From Thermoflavifilum aggregans (GTDB lineage Bacteria > Bacteroidota > Bacteroidia > Chitinophagales > Chitinophagaceae), in NCBI RefSeq assembly GCF_002797735.1, contig NZ_PGFG01000001.1, positions 744,001 through 808,000 of the forward strand: 64,000 nucleotides of DNA, given 5' to 3'. This document shows positions 16,327 through 24,362 of this stretch, piece by piece (the first letter of the stretch is position 1; each line of letters begins with the position of its first letter). The notes beneath the pieces are model-generated. The model was not told where the DNA came from and did not search any database. It saw only the letters and a list, made by a program, of their open reading frames with translations. The translations under genes and the position numbers were made by a program.

Positions 16327-18216
16327 TTATTCAAAACTGATGAATGAAGGCTCGTGCAGGGCATAAATACTAAACCGGATATCGGCAATGGTGGTAATTT
16401 GCACCATCCAGTTTCTTACGCCGGCCGGAGCAGCCGGATAATAACTGGCACTGATTTTAAGCGTATTGACCGGCAGGTTTTCATTCCGGATCAAACCTCC
16501 TATGGAAATAGCATTGTAAAAACGATTTCCCTGCAAATGTTGCTGACCTAGCGTAGCACCCTGCCATTGGGTATAGAAGGTAAAACCAAATCCATAAATG
16601 CGAATAGGGGCGTAGTAGCGCCATTCCAGATAGGTGTTCAGCCGATGATAGCCCGTAAGCAGGGTGTACCGGTAACCTTCAAAGCCATGCGGGTAATTGA
16701 TATTCAGCGGCTTGTTAAAATAGGGATTGGGCGATTCGAGAAGATCTGCTCCGGAGAATATGCGCCATCCGCCTCTGCCCAGAGATACATACGGACTGTA
16801 ATATTCGCCCGCAATATGAATCACTGCATCCTGCGATCCCTGATGCCAAAAGCTACTGAGTTCCAGCAAGCCATGCCAGAGCCCGTGCAGCCGGGTTTCC
16901 TGAAAGTTTTCCAGCTGAAGACCGGTGTACTGGCGGCGGAGCCCCACATAGGTTTCGGTAGCTGAACTTAGCCCCAGCTGCCAGCCAATGGGTATATCTT
17001 CTGTACGGCCAAAACCAAACAGATAGCGGGTAACTTCATAACGCTGGCGATAAAGCACCAGCTGTCCCAGGAGATATCTTCGGTTATGATAAAACGGGTC
17101 TGTAGCAAATTGCGGCTGGATAGGATTTCGGGTGAAGAAAATATTGTACTGCCTCAACAGGGCTGCCAGATGCCATTGGCTGTGCATGAGCGGATGGATG
17201 AGATTGTATCCTGCCCAGACATCAGAAGTGCCGTATTGGTAGTTTCTGAACAGGCTGTCGGGCCACTGATGAATGTTCAGGCTGCGATGGTAGGATAGCG
17301 ACAAGCCGCCAGTAAAACGGGTATAAAAGCTATACAAGGGCCGGTTTACCTGTATAAACCAGGCATCTTCATATACGCCGGTATCAATGGTTGGCTGATG
17401 GTTCAGCTGGCTGTAACCCGCGGTTAATGTAGCAAAGCTATGTCCCAGGTTCCAGTTTGAATAACTCCATTCACCATACCAGTGGGGCGAATAATCGGTA
17501 TGCCAGGCCAATCCGGCCTCCAGTCCCTGTCCGCTGCCGAACAGATTTTTATCAAACACATTTCCTTCAAACTGCGTAGGGTCCAACCGGCTGAGGTTGC
17601 CTCCGTATTCAAACACATCTTTTGTGCGGATCTCTACATCTACCGTATCGCCGGTAACCGGTATCAGGGTGATCTGAGCATCTTCAAAGGGAGGGCTGTT
17701 TCTCAGGTAACGTTCATTATCGGCCAGCAGCTGGGCATCTACCCGGTCACCGGCTTTAAAAAACAGGGATCGCCGGATAAATGAAATACGGGTAGGTGTA
17801 TGCAGCCTGTTGGCAATCCGGATAAGCCTGATGTGCTGGTAGGAGCTTGTATCGTTCAGCGAACGGGGGCCAAATACCGGAATTTCCACAAATTCAATAT
17901 TCCGAATTACGCGGCCCTGGTAGGGCATAAACACCTGCTGGCGGTTGGCAAACTGCAGATTATGCTGAGGCGGTGGCATATAGGCGCGGGTAATCCGGTT
18001 GAGCAGGGAATCGCGGTAATTCCGGCTCAGCAGCGAATCCACCTGTGTACCTATTTTTTGCAACAAAGAATGATTCTGCGGAATGCTGTCGTGCATACCT
18101 GCCTGCTTGCCGGGCTGGATTTGCATTGTGAAAAGCATATCTCCCCGGGCACGGGACCTGCCCGCAGACAAAACCATACCTGTAACCAGGATTACAATCC
18201 ACAAACGCAAGTGCAT
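16327..18216 (-). CDS. Omp85-like outer-membrane barrel with POTRA-like domain
   Basis: About 629 aa. A signal peptide is followed by a linker and then one POTRA-like unit (about residues 100-210: GRVIRNIEFVEIPVFG, RISFIRRSLFFKAGDRVD, RNSPPFEDAQITLIP). From about 215 to the end, regular beta strands with aromatic girdles suggest a 16-stranded barrel (for example YGGNLSRLDPTQFEGNVFD). The layout resembles TamA/BamA-type or patatin-associated barrels. The family is large and the exact substrate cannot be told. It lies just downstream of tRNA-Ala. Confidence 0.75.
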   Translation of the reverse strand: MHLRLWIVILVTGMVLSAGRSRARGDMLFTMQIQPGKQAGMHDSIPQNHSLLQKIGTQVDSLLSRNYRDSLLNRITRAYMPPPQHNLQFANRQQVFMPYQGRVIRNIEFVEIPVFGPRSLNDTSSYQHIRLIRIANRLHTPTRISFIRRSLFFKAGDRVDAQLLADNERYLRNSPPFEDAQITLIPVTGDTVDVEIRTKDVFEYGGNLSRLDPTQFEGNVFDKNLFGSGQGLEAGLAWHTDYSPHWYGEWSYSNWNLGHSFATLTAGYSQLNHQPTIDTGVYEDAWFIQVNRPLYSFYTRFTGGLSLSYHRSLNIHQWPDSLFRNYQYGTSDVWAGYNLIHPLMHSQWHLAALLRQYNIFFTRNPIQPQFATDPFYHNRRYLLGQLVLYRQRYEVTRYLFGFGRTEDIPIGWQLGLSSATETYVGLRRQYTGLQLENFQETRLHGLWHGLLELSSFWHQGSQDAVIHIAGEYYSPYVSLGRGGWRIFSGADLLESPNPYFNKPLNINYPHGFEGYRYTLLTGYHRLNTYLEWRYYAPIRIYGFGFTFYTQWQGATLGQQHLQGNRFYNAISIGGLIRNENLPVNTLKISASYYPAAPAGVRNWMVQITTIADIRFSIYALHEPSFISFE

Positions 18217-18297
18217 GGAACAAGGCTCACCGAAAGTAAAGATAACCTATGCTTTGTTTGGAACAATCAGGGGAAGCAAGGGAAAGGTAGGAACTTG

Positions 18298-18371
18298 TGG
18301 AGGTTACCGGACTCGAACCGGTGACCTTTTGCATGCCATGCAAACGCTCTAGCCAGCTGAGCTAAACCCCC
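18298..18371 (-). tRNA. tRNA-Ala (GGC anticodon)
   Basis: 74 nt folding into a full cloverleaf. The acceptor stem is GGGGGTT/AACCTCC, giving the G3:U70 wobble pair that identifies alanine tRNAs. The D arm is GCTC/GAGC, the anticodon stem TTTGC/GCAAA with loop ATGGCAT (anticodon GGC at 18335-18337), and the T arm is ACCGG TTCGAGT CCGGT. Discriminator base A. The 3' CCA is not encoded and must be added by the CCA enzyme. Confidence 0.97.
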
Positions 18372-18381
18372 AGGCAGGCTG

Positions 18382-18389
18382 CAAAGATA
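18382..18389 (-). promoter_or_regulatory. -7 promoter element of tRNA-Ala
   Basis: TATCTTTG on the minus strand, a full TAnnTTTG match ending 10 bp before the tRNA 5' end. Confidence 0.6.
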
Positions 18390-18448
18390 AGGTTTTCCTG
18401 AAATTCATGCGGCTTTCGGCAGTTTTATTCATTGTGGGGGTTGTGGCG

Positions 18449-18456
18449 TACCTTTG
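18449..18456 (+). promoter_or_regulatory. -7 promoter element of the DUF6728 gene
   Basis: TACCTTTG, full consensus, 22 bp before the ATG at 18479. It supports the later start codon over one at 18407. Confidence 0.45.
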
Positions 18457-18478
18457 GGTAAATTATTTCAGGCCGATC

Positions 18479-18652
18479 ATGAAAAGCATCTGGCAGCAGA
18501 TCCTCCGGTATCTTTATCTGCGCAAGCGCGATCCCAATGCGCCGCACAATACCAACATCTTTCTGATGCACAGCATGAACCGCATCTCTATCCTGCTGTT
18601 TCTGGTGGCCTTGATTGTGCTGCTGGTGCGGCTCGTGAAGCATTTTTTATGA
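18479..18652 (+). CDS. Small membrane protein, DUF6728-like
   Basis: About 57 aa from MKSIWQQI. It matches my memory of the Bacteroidota DUF6728 proteins: a short amphipathic start, YLYLRKRDPNAP, HSMNRISILLF and one C-terminal transmembrane helix (about residues 33-53). An in-frame ATG at 18407 would add a second hydrophobic segment, but a promoter element lies inside that extension. The last 65 bp overlap the 3' end of lpxB on the other strand. Function unknown. Confidence 0.7.
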   Translation: MKSIWQQILRYLYLRKRDPNAPHNTNIFLMHSMNRISILLFLVALIVLLVRLVKHFL

Positions 18653-19742
18653 ACTGAAAAATAGCCTCGGCTGCCTGCCTGGCAGCATTGCCGGTATCCA
18701 GCTTGTTCCAAAGCTCGGCATAATCCGCTTTTATCTGGCTAATGTAGGTTTCATCGTGCAGGAGCTTATCGAGCAGGCGGGTCAGGTTTTGCTCATTTAC
18801 CTGTTGCTGGATGCATTCCTCCACCACTTTTTTCTCCATAATCAGATTCACCAGTGAAATGTAGGGAACCCGGATCAAATGCCGGGCCAGCCAGTAGGAA
18901 ATCCATGTGCTTTTATAGCATACCACTTCTGGCACGCCAAACAAGGCCGTTTCCAATGTGGCTGTTCCTGATGTAACCAGGGCTGCCGATGCCTGGGCAA
19001 GCAAATCGTAGGTCACGCCTTTGGCCAGCATCACATTCGGATACTGGTCGGGATGATACCACCGGCTGAGATCGGGCATGGATGGTGCCTGGGCTACAAT
19101 AAACTGGCATTGCGGAAAATGGCGGGTAACTTTCAACATCTCGGGAAGCAGCCGTTTCACTTCCTGCAGGCGGCTGCCGGGCAAAAGTGCTATTACCGGG
19201 CGCGAGGTATCAAACATCGGGCGGGCCTGCCGGCGGGCTTCCCGCACAATTTGCACCAGCGGATGTCCTACGTATTCCACCTCATAGCCATATTGCCGGT
19301 AAAATGCTGCCTCGAACGGCAGAATGACCAGCATACGATCCACATATTGCTGGATGGTATGCACACGCTTCTGTTTCCACGCCCATACTTGCGGAGAAAT
19401 GTAATAGATGGTGCGGAAGCCTTTCTGGTGGGCCCATTTGGCCATCCGCAGGTTAAACCCCGGATAATCGATAAATATCACCGCATCGGGATGGAATTTC
19501 CGGATATCTCGTTTGGCAAAGCGAAAATGAGCCAAGATTTTTCCCAGATGACGGATCACTTCAGCAAAACCCATGAATGCCAGATCGCGGTAATGGCGCA
19601 CCAGTTCTCCGCCGGCTTCAGCCATCAGGTCGCCACCCCAGCATCGGATCTGAGCTGCCGGATCCAGTTGCCTGAGCTCGCGGATCAGGCGGCTGCCATG
19701 CAAATCACCGGAAGGTTCGCCAGCTATGATATAGTATTTCAC
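18588..19742 (-). CDS. lpxB: Lipid-A-disaccharide synthase
   Basis: About 384 aa. Joins UDP-2,3-diacyl-GlcN and lipid X to form the lipid A disaccharide at the inner membrane. Family marks are AGEPSGDLHGSRLI, FIDYPGFNLRMA, YYISPQVWAWKQKRV, LPFEAAFY, YVGHPLV, ALLPGSRLQEVKRLLP and TSGTATLETAL. The last ~20 residues are Ala/Pro-rich and lie in the overlap with the converging DUF6728 gene. It follows surE by 8 bp and is surely co-transcribed with it. Confidence 0.95.
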   Translation of the reverse strand: MKYYIIAGEPSGDLHGSRLIRELRQLDPAAQIRCWGGDLMAEAGGELVRHYRDLAFMGFAEVIRHLGKILAHFRFAKRDIRKFHPDAVIFIDYPGFNLRMAKWAHQKGFRTIYYISPQVWAWKQKRVHTIQQYVDRMLVILPFEAAFYRQYGYEVEYVGHPLVQIVREARRQARPMFDTSRPVIALLPGSRLQEVKRLLPEMLKVTRHFPQCQFIVAQAPSMPDLSRWYHPDQYPNVMLAKGVTYDLLAQASAALVTSGTATLETALFGVPEVVCYKSTWISYWLARHLIRVPYISLVNLIMEKKVVEECIQQQVNEQNLTRLLDKLLHDETYISQIKADYAELWNKLDTGNAARQAAEAIFQFIKNASRAAPAAQSRPPETAG

Positions 19743-19750
19743 GCCCGCAT

Positions 19751-20548
19751 TCAGGTTTTAAGTTGCACGTGCCAGTGCTGGTGAAGAAAATCTTTCAGGG
19801 CATAATTCGTGAGATCAAAATGTGTGGGCACTACAGATACATAGCCATTTTCCAGTGCCCATACATCCGTATCCATGCCTTCATCCAGATTTTGGAAGCG
19901 GCCGGTGAGCCAGTAGTATTTTTCGCCCCGGGGGTCGCGCCGTTCATCGAATTCTTCCACCCATTTGGCATAGGCTTGCCGGCATATTCTGATACCCTTC
20001 AGCTGGGAGAGCGGGAGGGCAGGGATATTGACATTCAGCAGGGAACCTCTGGGTAAATCGGGGGTATCCAACATCTGTCGGGTGAGCTGATAGGCTACCT
20101 GGCGGGCAGCGGTAAAATCAGCATCGAAACGATAATCCAGCAGCGAAAACCCGATGGAAGGAATGCCTTCAATAGCGGCTTCCATAGCAGCACTCATGGT
20201 GCCGGAATAAATCACATTGATGGAATGGTTGGCGCCGTGGTTGATACCGCTCAGGCAAATATCGGGTGCCCGGTGCAGGATTTTGTCCTTGGCCAGTTTC
20301 ACACAATCCACCGGCGTGCCCGAACTTTGATAGGCTTCGATGCCTTCAAAAATGTGTACGGCATACAGGCGCAGAGGCACTCCAATGGTGATGGCGTGTC
20401 CCATACCCGACTGAGGACTATCAGGTGCTACCACTACTACTTTTCCCAATGGTTTTACAGCTTCTACCAGATGACGCAATCCGGGAGCCGTGATCCCGTC
20501 ATCATTGGTCACGAGAATGATTTTTTCCTCAACAGATGTTTGAGCCAT
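19751..20548 (-). CDS. surE: 5'/3'-nucleotidase SurE
   Basis: About 265 aa. A metal-dependent phosphatase acting on nucleoside monophosphates, associated with stationary-phase survival. The opening ILVTNDDGITAPGL carries the Asp-Asp metal ligands. PDSPQSGMGHAITI, SGTPVDCV, LSGINHGANHSINVIYSGTMSAAMEA and the closing VVPTHFDLTNY are typical. Operon with lpxB, an arrangement found in other Bacteroidota. Confidence 0.95.
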   Translation of the reverse strand: MAQTSVEEKIILVTNDDGITAPGLRHLVEAVKPLGKVVVVAPDSPQSGMGHAITIGVPLRLYAVHIFEGIEAYQSSGTPVDCVKLAKDKILHRAPDICLSGINHGANHSINVIYSGTMSAAMEAAIEGIPSIGFSLLDYRFDADFTAARQVAYQLTRQMLDTPDLPRGSLLNVNIPALPLSQLKGIRICRQAYAKWVEEFDERRDPRGEKYYWLTGRFQNLDEGMDTDVWALENGYVSVVPTHFDLTNYALKDFLHQHWHVQLKT

Positions 20549-20566
20549 GATAATCAGATCGAACTA

Positions 20567-20574
20567 CGAAGATA
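20567..20574 (-). promoter_or_regulatory. Near-consensus -7 element before surE
   Basis: TATCTTCG on the minus strand, one mismatch to TAnnTTTG, 18 bp before the surE ATG. Confidence 0.3.
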
Positions 20575-20595
20575 GGCAACCTTGCGATGGACAAT

Positions 20596-22998
20596 TTAAT
20601 TTCTTACCGGACGGCCTTGTTTCAATACGCTTTGCAGGCGTTCCAGCGTTTTAGGCTCCCCGCAAAGAGAGAGGAAGGCCTCCCTTTCCAAATCAAGCAA
20701 ATAAGATTCATTTACTTCCGTAGCTTCACTCAGGTCGCCGCCACTCATCACATAAGCCAATTTTTGAGCCACTTTCGCATCGTGTTCGCTGATGTAGCGT
20801 GCTTCCTGCATGGCATAGATGCCGGTGAGGAAAAGTCCCAGGGCTTCGCGTCCCAGCACTTTGATGCAGGGAGGTGAAGGCGGCACATAGCCGCTGCGAG
20901 CCATTTCCAATACCCGTTGTTTGGCATCGGCCAGCAGGCGGTTGGCATTCATGGTAATATGATCGTATCCCGGGCGCAGCAGTTGCAGATCAAATGCTTC
21001 CCGGGCAGAGGTAGATACTTTGGCCATGGCAATCGTCAGGAAACGTTCCTGCAGCTTTGGTAGGTCTATTTCGCCCTGGCGGTAAGCCTCACTGGCTCTT
21101 TGTGTCATTTCCTTTGATCCTCCGCCGGCGGGTATCAGTCCAACGCCCACTTCTACCAGGCCCATATAGGTTTCAGCATGAGCCTGTACTGCATCGGCAT
21201 GCAGGCAGAATTCGCAGCCGCCACCCAGGGTAAGTCCACGCGCGGCTACTACCACTGGTACCTGTGCGTAGCGGATTCTAAGGCTGGTTTGCTGAAAAGT
21301 CTGTACAGCCATGGATAGCTCATCCCATTCCTGCTCCAGGGCCAGGGTCAGAATCAAAGCTACATTGGCACCGGCCGAAAAATTAGGTGATTCCTGGCCG
21401 ATGACCAGCCCTTCATAATTTGCTTCGGCGATTTCTATGGCTTTTTGAATACCTTGAATCACCTCGCTGCCGATGGTATTCATCTTGGTGTGGATGGCCA
21501 GGTTCAGCACCCCATCTCCCACGTGGTAAAGCGTAGTGCCGGCATTTTCCCAGATTTTTTGCTGGCTGTAGTTGCGCAGTACAATGATTTCATGACTTCC
21601 CGGCACGGGGCGATATTCCTTTTGCTGCGGATCGTAGCAAGCCACCCGGTCGGCTTCGCGGACGAAAAAGGCGGTATATCCTTTTTGAAACATTTCTTTC
21701 ACCCAATGAGCCGGCGCATATCCCGTTTTTTCCATCTGTTCAGCTGTCTGGGCTACGCCCAGTGCCTCCCAGATTTCAAACGGCCCCATTTCCCAGCCAA
21801 AGCCGGCCCGCATGGCATCATCTACCTTGTACAACTCATCGGCAATTTCGGGGATGCGATGCGATACATAAGCCAGCAGGGCATAGGTAAAATGCCGGAA
21901 AAATTCGCCTACACGGTCTTTTAGCCCATGCAGAAATCTGAGGCGTTCGCCCAGATCGCTGATGTTGCGCGCCTGTTCAATAGCAGGGCTGCTGAATTTC
22001 TGGCGTGGTTCATATTGCTGGGTGTCGAGGCGCAAAACCCGGATTTCGGATTGGCCATCGGCTGATTTTATTTTTTTGTAGAAACCTTCTCCGGTTTTAT
22101 CGCCCAGGCGTTGGGTATTTACCATTTGCTGCAGGAAAGCAGGAATCTGAAACAGATCCCGCTGCTCATCCTGTGGGCAATTTTCATACAGGCCACGGGC
22201 CACATGCACCATCGTATCAATACCTACCACATCGGCAGTGCGGAAGGTGGCTGATTTCGGATGACCAATCAGCGGCCCTGTGAGTGCATCGATTTCCTCG
22301 ATTTTCCAGCCCTGTTGTTCCATTAACCGAAATACCAGCATCATGGAGAACACGCCAATGCGATTGGCAATAAATGCCGGTGTATCCTTGCAGATAACGG
22401 TGGTTTTACCCAGTATCCGATCGCCCAGCTGACTCAGGGTATCCATTACTTCCGGCAGGGTTTCAGGCCCGGGGATGATTTCCAGCAATGGCAGGTAGCG
22501 GGGAGGATTGAAGAAATGGGTACCGCAGAAATGCTGGCGAAAATCGGGCGAACGGCCTTCAGCCAGCAAATGGATAGGTATACCCGAGGTATTGGTGGAA
22601 ATGTAGGTACCTGGTTTGCGGTATTGTTCAACTTTTTCAAAGAGGGATTGCTTGATGGGCAGTTGTTCCACTACAGCTTCAATAATCCAGTCGCAGGTTG
22701 CAATCCGATGCAGGTCATCTTCAAAATTGCCGGTGCTAATGCGCTGTAGCACACTGTTGTGAAAGATGGGAGAGGGTTTTGATTTCACAGCAGCCTGCAG
22801 GGCATCGTTCACGATTCGGTTGCGGAAAGCCGGATTTTTTTCTGTCAGCCCCTGTTGCTTTTCCTTTTCATTGAGAGCAGGGGGTACCATATCCAGCAGC
22901 AGCACCTGTAGACCGGCGTTGGCCAGATGACAGGCAATGCGGCTGCCCATAACACCCGCTCCCAATACAGCAACCTGGTGAATGCGTTTTCTCATCAT
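20596..22998 (-). CDS. 3-hydroxyacyl-CoA dehydrogenase/enoyl-CoA hydratase (FadN type)
   Basis: About 800 aa. A two-function beta-oxidation enzyme with the dehydrogenase first and the hydratase last, the FadN order rather than FadB/FadJ. Residues about 5-200 hold the NAD-binding VAVLGAGVMGSRIA and the catalytic-region GTHFFNPPRYLPLLEIIPG. The dehydrogenase C-domain follows, to about 480. The crotonase domain (about 500-700) keeps GGGCEF and VEVGVGLIPAGGG with both catalytic Glu positions. No thiolase or acyl-CoA dehydrogenase gene is adjacent, which is unusual for fadN. The start is MMRKRIHQ; a longer frame to 23028 is less likely. Confidence 0.9.
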   Translation of the reverse strand: MMRKRIHQVAVLGAGVMGSRIACHLANAGLQVLLLDMVPPALNEKEKQQGLTEKNPAFRNRIVNDALQAAVKSKPSPIFHNSVLQRISTGNFEDDLHRIATCDWIIEAVVEQLPIKQSLFEKVEQYRKPGTYISTNTSGIPIHLLAEGRSPDFRQHFCGTHFFNPPRYLPLLEIIPGPETLPEVMDTLSQLGDRILGKTTVICKDTPAFIANRIGVFSMMLVFRLMEQQGWKIEEIDALTGPLIGHPKSATFRTADVVGIDTMVHVARGLYENCPQDEQRDLFQIPAFLQQMVNTQRLGDKTGEGFYKKIKSADGQSEIRVLRLDTQQYEPRQKFSSPAIEQARNISDLGERLRFLHGLKDRVGEFFRHFTYALLAYVSHRIPEIADELYKVDDAMRAGFGWEMGPFEIWEALGVAQTAEQMEKTGYAPAHWVKEMFQKGYTAFFVREADRVACYDPQQKEYRPVPGSHEIIVLRNYSQQKIWENAGTTLYHVGDGVLNLAIHTKMNTIGSEVIQGIQKAIEIAEANYEGLVIGQESPNFSAGANVALILTLALEQEWDELSMAVQTFQQTSLRIRYAQVPVVVAARGLTLGGGCEFCLHADAVQAHAETYMGLVEVGVGLIPAGGGSKEMTQRASEAYRQGEIDLPKLQERFLTIAMAKVSTSAREAFDLQLLRPGYDHITMNANRLLADAKQRVLEMARSGYVPPSPPCIKVLGREALGLFLTGIYAMQEARYISEHDAKVAQKLAYVMSGGDLSEATEVNESYLLDLEREAFLSLCGEPKTLERLQSVLKQGRPVRN

Positions 22999-23124
22999 GA
23001 AAATAGATTTGCAGGATTGTTCGCTCAAATTAGGATATTTTCAGCAATGTTTGAGCTGCAAACTCCACAACACCCAACAAAATAGATAACCCGAAAGCTG
23101 AGATGATTATTTGTTGAATTTTTC

Positions 23125-23151
23125 AAAAAATTGCTGCATCGCATGCAACAA
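23125..23151 (-). terminator. Rho-independent terminator of the barrel-protein gene
   Basis: On the minus strand, stem TTGTTGCAT/ATGCAGCAA (9 bp, one G-T wobble) with loop GCG, then six T. It lies about 50 bp past the stop of the gene at 23204. Confidence 0.75.
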
Positions 23152-23203
23152 CCTGCAATCGTGCACAAGCCGGAGCAAAGAAAGGTTTATTCTCTGTGCT
23201 TTA

Positions 23204-24160
23204 TCAGAAATCGTATTCGCAGGTCATGGAAAAATAGGCGCTGATGGTATGCGTTGCGGAACTACCCACGGGTAGAAAAGCCTGTATATCGCTACGGAGT
23301 GTCCAAGAGAGCCAGGACAGACTTATTTCGGCTCCGGTAGCAATGTTGTTGAACTGCATACGATTGAGCCCTGATGAAACCTGTGTAACCGATGTGGTAT
23401 GTGGATTGGAATTGTTCATATTCACAACCGGATTGGAATTGATATTCATATTCACAACATGTCTCCCCGCTTGCACAGCTCCTCTTGAACCGGCATAATG
23501 CGGATTTTTCAGATACTTAATAAATCCTTTGCTGTGGCTGATGTAAGGTGCAATGCGGGATAGAAAAAAGTATGAATCTGTGCCTATATTCCCTAACAGG
23601 GAAGGCGTTACAGAAAGCTCTACCTGATTAAAGTCCCATTGAAATGCATACTCTATTCCTGCAGCGAAATTCAGGTCATAACTCATTTTTCCCATTGTGG
23701 AACTATCCCGTCCCCAGCCTATATCTGCTTCCACAACAGGATGTAAAGAAATTTTCTTGTATTTGAATAATGCGTATCCTTCATTGTTTAACGGAATATA
23801 AGGAAGAGGGGAATGTGAGGAGAAAAAATCATGTGCATAATCCATAACCCATGTATACTTAGGTCTGTCATACTGTTCAAGTCCTATGGTTAATCGTTGT
23901 ACATACAGTTGGAGTCTGGATGAGCTGAGTACAAATGCTGGTGCATAACTGATGCCCCAGCCGCTGCGATGCCTGATGGTGAATACGCTTGTTAAAGAAA
24001 GGCTGTTGTGATAACTGGTATCATTTTTATTTGAAACAGCCAAAGTGGGAACAGGCTCAGCATCCAGGCTTATGGAGGGTTGCCATGCGTTGGTGGTGTC
24101 TTGTGCCTGAGCCCAGGAGCTTGCAATGCAGCATAGCAAACATGTATATATGAATTTCAT
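23204..24160 (-). CDS. Predicted outer-membrane beta-barrel protein, hypothetical
   Basis: About 318 aa starting MKFIYTCLL, with a signal peptide ending WAQAQ. Alternating hydrophobic strands and a terminal aromatic (CEYDF) fit an outer-membrane barrel. I do not recognise the family. An Asn-rich loop (around residues 245-262, VVNMN...VVNMN) is encoded by a tandem duplication. The gene has its own consensus promoter with a palindrome just upstream, and a strong terminator downstream, so it is a single-gene, probably regulated unit. Confidence 0.6.
   Translation of the reverse strand: MKFIYTCLLCCIASSWAQAQDTTNAWQPSISLDAEPVPTLAVSNKNDTSYHNSLSLTSVFTIRHRSGWGISYAPAFVLSSSRLQLYVQRLTIGLEQYDRPKYTWVMDYAHDFFSSHSPLPYIPLNNEGYALFKYKKISLHPVVEADIGWGRDSSTMGKMSYDLNFAAGIEYAFQWDFNQVELSVTPSLLGNIGTDSYFFLSRIAPYISHSKGFIKYLKNPHYAGSRGAVQAGRHVVNMNINSNPVVNMNNSNPHTTSVTQVSSGLNRMQFNNIATGAEISLSWLSWTLRSDIQAFLPVGSSATHTISAYFSMTCEYDF
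23403..23458. repeat. Imperfect tandem duplication inside a barrel gene
   Basis: Two copies (23403-23428 and 23430-23458) that start GGATTGGAATTG and end TTCATATTCACAAC. The second has a 3-nt ATA insertion, so the frame is kept and an Asn-rich loop is doubled. Confidence 0.75.
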
Positions 24161-24262
24161 AGTGAAATGGTTAAGCTTCATGTTTTCATTTGCACAAGAA
24201 ATTTATAATCCTGTAAAAATGCCTGCAAGGAATGTATTGTTAAGTATGTGTTATTCCTCGGG

Positions 24263-24270
24263 CAAAGCTA
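24263..24270 (-). promoter_or_regulatory. -7 promoter element of the barrel-protein gene
   Basis: TAGCTTTG on the minus strand, full TAnnTTTG match, about 100 bp before the ATG at 24160. Confidence 0.4.
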
Positions 24271-24289
24271 ATGGAAGCCAGTATAGCCG

Positions 24290-24320
24290 GCATTCCATAC
24301 AATCCGATGGTATGGAATGC
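24290..24320. promoter_or_regulatory. 11-bp-arm inverted repeat upstream of the barrel gene
   Basis: GCATTCCATAC and GTATGGAATGC, perfect arms around a 9-nt loop. It lies between the metG stop and the barrel gene's -7 element, with no T-run on either strand, so it is more like an operator (covering the -33 region) or an mRNA end stabiliser than a terminator. Confidence 0.5.
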
Positions 24321-24362
24321 AGAAAATAAAATGGTTTTAGATATGTGCGGAAACAATATTGC

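Noticed and set aside
19053-19784. 243-aa open frame on the plus strand across lpxB
   Set aside because: Antisense to conserved LpxB sequence; composition of a shadow frame.
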